Below are positions 23,440 to 35,163 of a stretch of DNA of 64,000 nt, one piece after another (position 1 is the stretch's first letter; each line of letters starts with the position of its first letter). A program made the position numbers and the translations under genes. The notes under the pieces are model-generated. The model was given only the letters and a program-made list of their open reading frames with translations, was not told the origin of the DNA and did not search any database. The stretch is taken from NCBI GenBank assembly GCA_021234155.1, contig JAJEKV010000011.1, positions 1,298,001-1,362,000 of the forward strand, read 5' to 3'. Origin of the DNA: Isoetes taiwanensis. Taxonomy: Eukaryota > Streptophyta > Lycopodiopsida > Isoetales > Isoetaceae.

Positions 23440-26400
23440 CATGTAATATACTTTTTGTTTTACCACCGCCATCCGTTTTTGTTCGCCATTATATGTTTAG
23501 ATCCTTTGGGTATACTTGCCCCATTTGCTTTGTTGGTTCCATGTTGTTTTGTTCTCTTGAGTAGTTCCATTGCACTATATATATTAGTTGAAGTTGCTTC
23601 GTTTTGCTTTTATTTGTTTCCCTTTATTCTTGTTTTTGCCCCTTTTAGACCATCATATTTGTCTCATTTCATCTTAGATTAAAAACTTTCCTTGGCAATT
23701 TGCTCTTTTTGGATCATTGTTCAGTTGCTTCAATAGTTCCATTTGTCTAGGTATTCTACTAGTGCCTTTAATCATTTTAGGCTCTACTATTATTTTACCT
23801 AATCGAGTCATCCTAGTAGTCTCTCTTGCTCCTTTAATCTTGGGATCCATTCTATTCTATTATTCTCTTTGGTCTTCTCCCACTTCTTTCATTATTTACT
23901 TTGTTGCATTATGCTAGCCCATTTAGTCATGTTTGTTCTATTCGTGCCATTAACTCCATAGTCTTTTGTATGGGGGAAGGGTAGTTGGAACCACTTTCCG
24001 GGTGTCCGGTGGGGTCCGCATGGCCGTGTGGCCGGAGCTGGTCACCGCACCCTGGAAAGTGGGACCAACTCCCCTTCCCCCACAATATTGAAATAGGGGA
24101 GACTTTTTTTTTTCTCCCCCTTTTGCCCTTTTTTTTTTCTTGGCTTGCTCCTCTATGCGCCATGATTCCGGCGAGGCGCCAGGGCAGACCTCCGCGAGCG
24201 CCATCGAGCCAAGCTACTAAGATGAAGGCGCTTGCTCGGCGGAAGCGTTTGGAAGGCATTTTTTGCTCTGGCGATGGAAGCGGCCGTTTAGGTTCTTTCA
24301 GCTGGTGCTTGCTTTCTGTTTTCTGCTTTGATTTTTGTTCTATGTTTTTTTTTTTTTTGGAGGCGGGCCGCTTAGGTTCTTTCATGCTCGCCTTCGTTTT
24401 TAGCCTCTTGTTTTCTTTTTGGCTATGGCGTTCTCTGAAGTCCGGCTGCCACTCGTGCATCATAAGTTTATGTAGCTTGGTTTACCTTCGCCATCTTCAA
24501 GCTCTTCAGGCATCTGGTTCCTCACGAAGGTGTTTCTTAAACTGTGAAGGGGTTTTGATATGGCCATTTTTCCTCTTCAAACCTTTGATCCGACACCAGT
24601 AGCAGATTGTTGCAAGAACCAGGTGTGTTTTTTGCGACATTCTTGGTTACAGAGTCATAGTTATACCATTTTTTCGGACAGAATAACAAGAATGCTATGG
24701 CAACTATGATTCCGGCTTTCCCCTTTTTTGCATATTTCTTACAGACCACTTCCGGGGGCTGTCATTGTGTTGCAGACCAGTTCAAGCAGTTTGTTGCGCC
24801 ACTTCCACAGTGCAAGTTTCCTTCCTGCTTGCCTTTAAGAATGTTGCTTGCAGAAGATGAGTGGCTTCAGCGGCTTTGATCTTTGAAAACCAAAACTATG
24901 AACCAAAAAAATTATCAACTAAAAATTGTTAAGGTGAGCGGTTCAGCCTGTCACCCGGAATCAGGGTACCCGACTGACATTCCGGGTTATTGGGGATGAC
25001 ACGTGGCACCTTAAGAATGCGCGAATATCAAAAAAGTCGACCCTATTTCAATATTGTTTCTAGTTGTCATTAATTCAATGGTTTTATTGTTGGAACGTCT
25101 CTGTGGCATTCCTTTTCTTTAGCATTAGATGTAGATTCAGGCATACAAATAGATTTGTTGGTCCCACTTTTGATTCGTTTCATTCATTGTTCTACTTGCT
25201 CTAGTTGCATCCCTTGTTCTAGGGTTACTTATTAGTATTTAAACCCCTTTGTTCCTTTTGCTTCATTTTTGCAGCATTTCAGTTCAAGGTACTACTACCT
25301 TTGTTATTTTGGTTCCGTTTCCTTCTGCTTTCTAATTTTAACCTCAATATTGTCTATATATCCTATCTATCTCATTAATCCTTTTGTCTGCTATTTACTT
25401 GATGTATTCCTGCAATTGCTTCAATTTCATTTCTCTTATTTTGCTCTTTTATTCTTACTTGTTGGTTCCCTTGTATCCTTTATTTGTAATCCTGTTGTTT
25501 TTAGCACCTGTTTCATTCACTTTTTCTTTGTGTTAAGGTGGTCTTGTCTTCCTCAACTTTATTAGCCCCATTGAGGTATCATTGTTACTTCTGTTTCATA
25601 GTTTGATTTGTGTGGGTATTCCATGAGGGCATATACTCTAGCTGGCTCTAGTGTTAATATTAGTCTTAATTGTCCATCTTGCTCCTTTAATCTTGTTGGA
25701 TCCATTCTCCTCCTTTTCATTTAATCTTCGTTCCTCTTGCTTCATTCTTGTTATTTATATTATTTTATGAGTCTCTTTAGTCCCATTTGTTCTTTTTGTT
25801 CTATTTTCTTCCATTAACTCCATAGTCATTTGTTCTAGTTGTCACTTGTTTATCCGTTTTGTATGATTGAAACTTCTTTCATTGCATCTTTAATTCTGTT
25901 TACGTTTTATTTGATCCCCTTAGTGCCTTTGCTTTATTTTTTGCAATATTTCGACTCAAGGTATTACCTTGCTATTAGTGTTTACTATTGATTCTGCTTG
26001 CTAGTTTGGGTTCCAGTCAGGTAGTCTTATTTGCCACTTTAATATTCATTTTGTGTTAAGGTGGTCTTGTCTTTACCGACCCTGTTGTTCCATTTCATCC
26101 TTTTGTTAATTCTCCATTTGTTGTATTGACTCTATTTACTTCGCTTGGCATCTTCACATTTCGTGTTCCTTTTTTAGTTTCAATTGATTGTACTTGTTTC
26201 TTGAATTTTGTGGGGCTCTAATTTGCTCGGCTAGGGAGTAACAAATGTTCTATCTGTGCAAATAGGTAGTCATTTCGTTCTGTTACTTTCGTTCTTCCAA
26301 TATGGATTTGTTGTCGCATGATCTTTGTGATCCTAATATTTTATGTATTATGGTCTTACACATTGCTAGATATTCATGATAGAAGTTTCATCTGTTTCAT

Positions 26401-27060
26401 TATAATTATACTTTATGAGTCGCATTTATTCCATTTGTCTGTCTAGTGTTCTCCTTTTTCCACTCCCTCTAGACTGCTCCAGTACGCCTATTGGTTCAGT
26501 TTGCATCCTAGCATGGCCCAACTCCATTTCTGCTTCACGGCTCGATGTTATGTAGATTCATTTATCTTGTTTACTTCCATTTCCACCCGTGCTGTTATTC
26601 TTATTTGTTCCATTTCTCCCATTCCTTTTAAAATTGTCTTTCCATTTGTTCTCATAGTCCCTTTTATTGGTTTAGTCCTTTTGCTCTACAAATTCCACTA
26701 GTTTCATCCTGCTATATTTTTCTTTGTATGCCCTTTGTTTCTCTAATCATAAGTACTCCAGCTACTTCATATTGCCCAGTACGAGGTACACTTGATCCTT
26801 TGATTTGAAAGCTTTTGTTAGGTGTTGGCCATTGTGACCGAGCATCTTCACATGTCCTTACCCATTTTTCCTGTTCGGCCCACTCATCTTATTATTCATT
26901 TACTCCTTTCTCTAATAAAGTGATCTCAACTTGTTTCATTCTTTCCTTTGATACTTATGGGTTTACATTCTTTTGTCCCATTAGATTCTTTGTTTGTTTT
27001 TACCCCATTGAGTTCATAGTTATCACGTTTCATTTATTCCATTAGTCTGACCCTCAAATT
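23440..27060. repeat. Pyrimidine-rich low-complexity tract with a GC-rich island
   Basis: Most of 23440-23925 and 25060-27060 consists of T/C-rich words (CATTTGTTCT, TTCCATTTG) without coding signal. Between them, 23930-25050 is more GC-rich and holds the inverted repeat described separately. The 205-codon plus frame at 23985-24602 crosses that repeat and has no recognisable domain. Confidence 0.5.
23971..24082. repeat. GC-rich inverted repeat (35-bp arms)
   Basis: Arms 23971-24005 and 24048-24082 are near-perfect reverse complements (TGGGGGAAGG...CACTTTCC against GGAAAGTG...CCTTCCCCCA). The loop is GC-rich. It would fold into a strong hairpin. Confidence 0.8.
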
Positions 27061-27138
27061 GACATGTTTTATTTCCTTTCACATTGATATTGATGATGTT
27101 GAGATAGGTGATATGTGTTGATCTAGGACCCATCCTAA

Positions 27139-27505
27139 GAATGTATTAATTGTACAATGTTTTGGTTTCATGTTAGATGATAATCTAACCCTTGCCAACA
27201 ATTAAGTTGCTATACAACACTCCCTTGGCCATGACATGTTACTCCTAACTTTGGAAATGGTGATGCTTTCAGTGTGTTTCTTTATAAGAATGAATGTAAA
27301 TTTGTGTACCTTGGAAGTTTAGTAACTGTTACATTCATGCAAAATCCCTAAACTATTACAACAAAAATACGGCAACCCAATGCGAAGCATATATTTAAAC
27401 AAGTCTTCAAGTTCAAGAGCATATGACATTTTGATTCGAAACCAAATCCAAGTACAAGAAAAGTAATAGAATATCAAAACCATGTTAAACAACTATGACC
27501 TATCA
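27139..27505. repeat. Direct repeat A', right half
   Basis: Matches 11862-12231 with small indels. It ends CCTATCA like the intact copy, confirming that the 13.1-kb block interrupts a single repeat unit. Confidence 0.9.
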
Positions 27506-28339
27506 TGTTTTTGGGTTGCCCCTAGGGGGCAAACCCTTGTTTATGGGGTTTTGGCATATTCTAAGTATATGCTCGAATATGCTTAGAATATGCTAGAAAC
27601 TACTAAAAACTTGCTATTAACTCAGAATTGGCGGTTAGTCTTTGTCATTTGGCGGCAAAATTGCAAACCGGCTAACCGCACCACCATGGTGCAAATCTTT
27701 TTCGGGTTGCTCGCTTTAGAGCCTTTTTGGTCGTATGCTGCCGTTTCTGCTACTTTCATAACAAACGAGACTCTAAATTTTATTTGTGAGAAAATGCTTA
27801 TGTTTTCGTGTTAGCAGGTCTCGCCATCACACTGGATCCAATTCAAGGCCTCAGAATATGTGTTGCAAGTTCCTATTTACAAATTGGTTGCACTGAACCA
27901 CTTGTAAATATGCTTTGATGTGCTTTTGGTCTCTAAAAAATTTGCAATGGATGGAGAAGTTATCTGCCTTTGGATGGAGCTCAATTTGGAAATGCACCAT
28001 GGTTTGCTTTCTCCCTCACGCTGCGTTATTTTCTGGATATATAGTGCATGGAAGTAACATCATGTGTAAATATGGAATTATGGGTTCCTGTTTAGGAGGT
28101 AAATTAATTCATTGAGGTAGGACGAGGATGACCTGGGCCGAATTTTATCATAGAAGTCCCTCCCTCGCCTTAGATTTGTAAGAATCTGCAACAAATCATC
28201 ACAATGGCATCATCATTGATTAAATCTGCAACAAGTCTTGTACTGTTTTAATGCTTGTGCCAAAAGATCCAGCAGGTATAATGTAGCGTTGAAGCATCAC
28301 AAATCATATGGGTACATGCCATGCCTTGACATATTATGC
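27506..28339. other. No supported gene
   Basis: Starts with a small palindromic stretch (GGGTTGCCCC...GGGGCAAACCC, 27514-27537). The rest has only short frames without motifs. Confidence 0.45.
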
Positions 28340-30579
28340 TTTTTTCACCTTGTAGAGTGTAGAGAATACAAGAGGAAGGTAAGAAAACACAGGGGAAAGG
28401 AGACATACCGGGAAGAAAGGGCAGCATACATAAGATTACTGAAGAAGAAGAGATACAATAACCTGTTACAGCACCAATGGTACTTGGGGAAAATGCTGAA
28501 AAAACAGCCCAGAAGATTTTGGAGAGGACTCAAAAACAAAGGAGGGGGTAGCAATATGAAAACAAAGAACGAACAAGATGACATTGGAACAGAGGGATGG
28601 GAGAGTTACTTGGACAAATTATACAAGACGGGGGCACCTCCAGTACCGATACCAATACAGCATGATCAGGACAAACCATGCTTCAACATGTTAGAAGTAA
28701 TGCTAGCCCTTAACAGGATGGCCAATCATAAAGCACCGGATCTATATGGACTAACTGTGGAACTGCTGAAGTGTGCCGAAACAGAAATAGGCAGACAGGT
28801 TACAGACATTTTTAATGGCATCATAAATACAGGACTTCCAGACAGATGGACATACAATAGAGTCATACCTTTACATAAGGCAGAAAATAGAAAAGATCCA
28901 GGGAACTACAGGACGATAATGGAAAGCTCGATTTTCGCAAAATGGTTTGGAAAGGTATTGGATAACAAACTAAAGAAATGGGCAGAAGAAGGAAATATGA
29001 GAGCACAGGGGCAAGCAGGGTTCAGACCGGAGCACTCAACCACAGATCACCTCGTGACCCTTCGGATATTAATAGAGCAGAACAAAGTGCAGGGAAGGAA
29101 AATAATATGCTGCTTTGTAGACTTCAGAAAAGCGTTTGATACAGTCCCGAGAGAGAAGTTGCTAAAGAGATTGATGGACATGCAAGCCCCGAGAAACATG
29201 GTAGGATCGATAGCAAGACTATACCACAGGGTGTATGCTAAGATGGAACAGGAAAGACAGCCGATAATCTGTGACACCGGTGTAAAGCAGGGCTGCCCGT
29301 TATCCCCAACTCTGTTTGGAATATACATAGACGCACTACAGGGGTACATAGCAGAGCAGCATGGAGACGAGTATGCCCCCACTCTAGGAGACACGAAGGT
29401 ACCGATAATGCTATATGCGGATGACCTTAGTATGATGGCAACAAAGAATAAAGGAATGAACAGACTGCTCAAAATTCTAGAACAATTCTGTGAGGATACA
29501 TGGCTGACAGTGAATCTAGCAAAAACTAAAATAGTCATCTTTGGGCACAAGAACAGGCATAAACCCTTCAGATATAAAGATAAAGAGATAGAGGAACCAA
29601 CAGAATACAGATATCTAGGTTATGATGTGCACGGCACAGGGAAATGGGCCAAAGAAGCTAACGCTAGATTCCAATCGGCTATAGGAAGTTACTTTAACAT
29701 GAAAAACTTTTGTAACAGAAGCAGAATAACGGATTGGGATATCAAATGTTACCTATTCAACAAGAAAGAATAGCCACCACTCGGTTATGCGAGGCGTAAG
29801 CATGGGGGCGGGTTTAACAGAAAAAACCGGGAAAAGGTGAAGGAATTCTTAGGCAATGGCACGCATTGTGAATTCAGGTAAGGACAAATACACCAATCGA
29901 CATGGTCCTCGAAACGAGGCGTAAAACCAATGGAAGTGAGAGCATGGGAGAGAACCATAAGGTACCTGCCGAGAGATCACGCTGAGACATACAAGGTAAA
30001 CCATCCAAAGATTGCAATCACGTAATCAGCAAAATCACATATCCTCGAAACCACAAATGGTTTAAAGAGGTGGCAACATGGACCAGACATATGGGATTAA
30101 ACCTGAGTGACCTAAGAGGGGCAGTGGAATGAGGAGTGGGCAGACATAGCGACAAGAGCATGGCTGCAAAAGCATACAGGACCCAAGACAGAATGGCTCA
30201 TACAAGTATTTAATCCAGACCAACAAATAGGACACCAGATATACCGAGATAACATACCGGGGGAAAAGTAGGGACACGCCGCCGATTTAGGATGGGAAGC
30301 CATGATCTAAGAATCGAAAAAGACAGGTGGAGAGGGGTAGATAAGGATGACAGGATATGCAGAATCTGTGACGGGGGGAGAATAGAGGATGAGAATCATA
30401 TGATTAGTGACTGCCCGACATACGGAGACATCAGGGACAGATATAGAAATATAAGGTGGGGAAAACCAGTCCACAAGCTGATGAAGACAACAGAATCATT
30501 ACGGGATCTAGCAGACACGATCCACAGAATGACGACAAGACACAGAGAAGTACACAGTGAAAGAGGGCTTGTAATATGA
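28340..30579 (+). pseudogene. Reverse transcriptase (non-LTR), core open, C-terminus frameshifted
   Basis: The open frame runs to a stop at 29773. Motifs in order: HKAPDLYGLTVELLK; QAGFRPEHSTTDHL; the catalytic block FVDFRKAFDTV; GVKQGCPLSPTLFGIYID; the catalytic MLYADDLSMM; and TVNLAKTKIVIFG. This is the RT palm of a LINE that copies RNA by target-primed reverse transcription. After 29773 the homology continues only in shifted frames. The part at 30292-30579 carries a C-x2-C...H...C knuckle (RICRICDGGR...HMISDC), usual at the C-terminus of such proteins. It looks unlike the plant L1 at 61.5-64 kb and closer to Jockey/CR1/L2-like or RTE-like lineages; the clade is uncertain. Confidence 0.8.
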
Positions 30580-30838
30580 TCCATACAAAACGAGTCATAT
30601 AGCCCCACACAAATTGCTCAGCTAAAAGCTGATTGATAACGACGCATCACTGCACGGCCAAGAAGCCGAGGTAAAAGCGGGATGCCGGTATTAAAAGAAA
30701 AAAAATCAGCCTTCAGAAAAGGCTACATTACAACAAATAATGATGTGCTAGTAGCACCCTTTTTAGGGAGCTCGCCCATGCTACACAAGTCCAGAGGCCT
30801 TACGGCACAAGGGACATAAATGTATTCTATTCTATTCT
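28340..30838 (+). mobile_element. Non-LTR retrotransposon, 5'-truncated, (ATTCT)n tail
   Basis: It comprises a reverse-transcriptase ORF, a degraded C-terminal region, a 3' UTR of about 260 bp and a short ATTCT-type repeat tail ending near 30836. No long terminal repeats are present. The 5' limit is not defined: no endonuclease domain precedes the RT, so the copy is probably 5'-truncated. Confidence 0.75.
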
Positions 30839-31346
30839 AAATGGTTATATAAGAGAATTTCATTCACGATTCTAGGTGTCAAGGAAACATGAATAAATCA
30901 TTTCATTTCATTTAATTTCATTCTGTTCTGGATTAGGTGCGTACTATTTATGCAGCAGCTTGTCCTCTTTGCTCCTCAAAAGGGTTTTGACATCATCAAG
31001 ATTAGAAACCCTTTGGCCGACGCCGCCTTCTAAGCAAGGTCACCGTCTTCAAACCAAAATGTTAAATGTTTGCTAACAAGTTAACAAACTCTTGTTTCTA
31101 CACCTTCATTACGCCAGGGCTATAGTGTCAACAACTCTGCGCCATCCTTCTAAAAAGAGACCCGTAACTATGAACCAAATAATTTTAGATGCTGATTTTT
31201 GCATATTTGTTGCTTGATATAAACACGAGAAAAAAGTAAGCTTTGCATCACCGGTGTAGATGCACCAACTATTGGACCTGTGATGTTGAGAGTATCGGAC
31301 TTGTTTAAGCAGTTTATTCTTCATTATTATATGCCTTGTACTGCAG
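30839..31346. other. No gene; short ATTTC repeat
   Basis: An ATTTC-type short repeat at about 30890-30922 resembles a second LINE-type tail. The remainder is probably intron upstream of the following exons. Confidence 0.4.
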
Positions 31347-32464
31347 GCTGCCATGATAAATGAAAACATAGAGAAAGACCTATTTGCAATGTGGGACTCA
31401 GAAACTGATGTGAGGTATGCCTTGTACTATGTTTGAATATCTATAATCTATGTAGCTTTGAAATTTGAATAATGATGACTCTACGATCTGTTTGACTCTC
31501 GACAGATTGTTGGAAGCAGCATGTCCTGTATTGCCCTCCCGTTGGCTTCGTCTTTGCCATGATGTGGTACAATTGTTTTCTTATAAAGAACCTGGAATCT
31601 ACTCTCATCTTTTTGGAGTCTAATAATCTCCGACAAAGGGTGCTGCATTTATCGAATCTTATTCTTTCTTTCTTCTATTCCGGTGCATTGGATCAGAAAA
31701 CATTAGTATCATCAGTTAATTATAAATAATAGATGATGTCAACTATGAAGAGTGTGCTATCTTTATTAACATTTTCAGTTAAAAATTTCTTGCAGGTGCT
31801 AGCATATTCTAAAGCTGAGAACAAAATTAATTCCAGTGCTGTAACTGACAAACTTGGTGAAGATGAGGGCATGATGATCAAAGATGAAAAGACAGTTCAC
31901 TTGGCATACCAGTATCCCAGATACCGGACACGTGTATTTGCAGCAGAGTGTGTACTCATCTCTATTTCCTATTTCTTTACATTTACAGGAACCAAAAGTG
32001 GCCGAATGAAGAAATATCACATGCAAAATATCTGTGATCTATCTCACTTGCCATACATGCATGCTAAAACTTTTTCGTCTTCTTACTTAGTTGTATGTTA
32101 AGTTTTAGCCTGCATTGTTGCATTAAATACATCAAACTGAAATGAACCTAGTTTTGATTCAAATCCTGAGAAGATGTGCGTGATCACATGTTCAAATGCT
32201 TGAGTCGAATACCAACTGTTGTAGGCCTGGATCACACGCATTTTGACCTTGCTCGTGCAAAAGAACAACAAAATGTCTCTGATTGGCTTGTGCTTCATTT
32301 GGCTGACCTCATTACTTTAGCATATCAGGTACATTAGCTGAATTTTTATTGGGAACATGCATCTGCATTCTTTTATTAAGAAATTTCTACTCTAGGTTGC
32401 AACCGGTACCATGGAGAGTTTCCGACCAATTGGAGTGACACTTTTGGATACAATACTTGAAAAG
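31347..32464 (+). CDS. SWEETIE/HEATR5-like HEAT-repeat protein, five internal exons (partial)
   Basis: Five blocks with matching GT/AG borders and reading phase: 31347-31414, 31506-31566, 31796-31949, 32174-32328, 32396-32464. They give, in order, MWDSETDVR; SRWLRLCHDV; YRTRVFAAE; LSRIPTVVG and HFDLARAKEQ; SDWLVLHLADLITLAYQ; and FRPIGVTLLDTILEK. These match the central part of the HEATR5/SWEETIE family, very long HEAT-repeat proteins (animal HEATR5B and yeast Laa1 act with AP-1 clathrin adaptors; Arabidopsis SWEETIE affects carbohydrate balance). No stop or frameshift interrupts the five exons. No flanking exon was found in the window, so this is either a gene with very long introns or a captured fragment. 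The start of the fourth exon is the least certain border. Confidence 0.75.
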
Positions 32465-35163
32465 GTCTGCTCTTCCTCCGCTATTTAGTTTTGCGTCCAG
32501 CGTATGTCAAGAAGTAAGCATATTTATTGTACAATGCTACATCATTATGGTCAACATCTTTTGTGTTAGGATATGATTTAACATGCATAAAGATCTGCCT
32601 AGTATAGGTCAAGTGCAGGGCAACAATTGCATGCTGCTGAAAAATGTTAATGCTCAATCTGGGAATGTCGTCATAAAATTTCAGCTACCTTGCTAAGCAT
32701 CAGCTTTTTCTCGTAAAGTGAGGAAATTCTGTATTTCATAAACAGTGACTTGAAGCCAGCAGTTAAGACTATGAGCATCTGTGGCAAATCAAAGAGATGT
32801 CACACCTTTTGTAAAAGATATTCTATAAGTCCATAGAAAATTTATGAACCACGAGAGCAATAACTTAGGAGCAGGCACTTTCGTTGGAAAGTATATGGAG
32901 GGTCGGTGGCCTGCTGGCAGAGTGCTTGTCTTGGAAGCAAGAGTTTGAGGCGGTTCATAGAGACATGGCATCTTAGAAGAGGCAAGATTTCATAGGGCAC
33001 GGGACATATTAAAAATCAAGCATTATACAGGCTTAACCTCCCACATTGCTATGCCATAAAGCCTTTCTGAGCAGCATGGCTGTTGGTTCTATCTCAATTT
33101 TCAGTTGATATGAGAAGGCTAAACTGCCCCGTTGTGCAGTGTGCAATTTAACCTAGATTTGAATGACATCTTTCTTGATGATGCCGAGCAAATCTTCTTC
33201 TACATAGAAATTCTTAATGACGCCTTTCTTAAATATAGAAATTCCTTTTTTTGCAAGCGAAATGTATACCCTGATAAGAATCTATCATTTTACAAAACAA
33301 ATGTATGAAAGGTGAACTATACAATAAATTGGTTATGCTGAAAATACAAGAGTTACAGTTCCCTTCAACTGCTACTTATGCTGTTTTAATTGAAGCCAAA
33401 TGCACGAAGATAAAATGGGAAGTGATATCAATTCCATAATTGTATACACAATGCAGCAATATATGTTCTTTATTACCTGCCAATTGCTGGTCTATATCAA
33501 TTTCATAATCATTTACATAATGCAGCAATATATCCTTGCCTGCGTCTCGTCTTATCTGTTAGATGAGAGTTGGCTTACGTACGTTACCTAAAGGTCGAGT
33601 GGCCATTGGCACTGGCACACAATTCAAATAGTGCAAGGAGTAGGCGAAGTGTTTTGAATGAATACCATTTTTGTGATTGTGTACCATATGACCAGTTCTT
33701 GGTCCTAAGTTTTTAAGTTTCTCTTAAGCTTTTCCTTAATTGGTCTGGTGTCACGCTTAGTTGTAGGCTTCCTCACAAGGACTTCTTAGATTTTCGCAGG
33801 CTAGACATATGGCTATTAACACATCTAGAGAAGCTAAATTGCCTGAACATCAATCTTTTAAATGCATTAGGGGGCAATTTCTTCCTGACCATGTTTGACA
33901 GTGGATTCGTTTGTAGAGGACTTCATCATATATCAGTTCTACCCTTGGTTGCTTCTCTTCTAACCAATGTCAGCCATCAAATTATCTTATTGGTTTGAGA
34001 TTGAACACATGCCAACAAACATGTTAGTGCCAGAATTTCCAAAACCATCTCAACTTTGGGCACTATTGCTAAGGTTCCACATTCTATTGCCAAGATCCTA
34101 GAATCCGTGGTCGCCATCTCAGCCAACATGGGCATACCTAAGGGAATAACAATAAAGAGTAGAAAGTATGGCTTTAAATTTCCACTAAGGCTAATCAAAA
34201 TGCTTCCCAGTTTGAAAATGGCGCCAGTCAATTGAAAAGCCAAAGAGCTTAATCTAGAACTGTGGAATATGGAAACTCATGGCAATAAATGGCACATTAA
34301 CAATAAGTGTGAACTTGGGAAGAGGTTACAATTGTGAAACCCTCTCTCCTAGAAGTACTGAAACAGGTGCCACATCCAAAAAAACATGGACCCTCTCGGT
34401 ACGCTGTTACCCCTCTTTTCACATCTAACAACAAGCTACCTCTTCACGTGAGGTCTTCTACACAAAGGGATTTATCTTCTGAGTGGACTCAACGTCAGAT
34501 GGTGCTGCCTAAATATAAAATAAGGGCTAGAATTTAGTCAAAAAGGGGAGAGATACAACAAACAAAACAACCACTTTAAATAACGTAAGTGATGCTTCCC
34601 ATTTAACATCAACACTGGCGTTACAAAAATAATCTATAAAGAGAAAGGGGGACCAAAAAGGTGGTTGTTCCCTTATTTCAGCTGTCTAAATTCTAAACAT
34701 ATGAAAATGGTTGATGTCTGAATTCTAAACATCTGAAAATGGTTAACATTTGGCAAACATGTAGAAAAAAACTATATATCTCACAAGCAAAGAATACATT
34801 AAAAGAAAAAACAGCAAAAAAGAAAAATAAAAGTTCAAAAATATTATGTGCTCTAAATGATGCAAGAATCTAAAAGATATTCTTCAATATGACATGCCAA
34901 ATAATATTCCCAACCAACCATCAAACAAGAATTTACCCCTTTGGGCAACAAAAAACAACCATTAACAACCAATCCGCAACAACCGCCCACCTCAATCAGC
35001 CCGAAACCACAAAACAAAGAATATGCATAATTCTTAGGGCCACTAGAGGGCAACCCTTCGTGCGCAGTACCTTGTTTTTTTTTTGAAGAACTGTGTCATC
35101 AATATATTAAAAGAATGGTAATGTTACAAAGCAAGTGAGAAGAAAGGAGAACTGCCCCAAAGA
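32465..35163. other. No supported gene (possible long intron)
   Basis: If the SWEETIE-like gene continues, this is intron. Apart from a tRNA-like segment at about 32905-32970 I see only short frames. An 88-codon minus frame at 33977-34243 has no recognised motif. Confidence 0.4.
32905..32970 (+). other. tRNA-like segment, possible SINE head
   Basis: TGGCAGAGTGC fits the polymerase III A box. About 33 bp downstream GGCGGTTCATAG is a weak B box. Between them CTTGT-CTTGGAA-GCAAG would form an anticodon-like stem and 7-nt loop. The acceptor stem is not convincing, so a true tRNA is unlikely; a decayed tRNA-derived SINE is possible. Confidence 0.3.

Larger units (their letters stand above)
14024..27138. 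mobile_element. 13.1-kb insertion splitting repeat A'
   Basis: Repeat A reads ...CTAATGAATGTATTAATTG without interruption at about 11856. In A' this sequence is separated by 13,115 bp, and GAATG is present on both sides (14019-14023, 27139-27143). That is the signature of one insertion with a 5-bp target duplication, the length usual for LTR retrotransposons and some DNA elements. The insert begins CCATGGTTCTATTGC and ends CCCATCCTAA. I see no terminal direct or inverted repeats and no recognisable proteins. It may be a very degenerate or non-coding element with further nested insertions. Confidence 0.6.

Noticed and set aside
22775-23446. Long overlapping ORFs on both strands rich in Ile, Asp and Thr
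   Set aside because: They result from the degenerate ATC/ATG minirepeats, which lack stops in several frames.
23985-24602. 205-codon open frame on the plus strand
   Set aside because: It runs through a GC-rich inverted repeat and low-complexity T-rich sequence; the phenylalanine-rich product has no domain.
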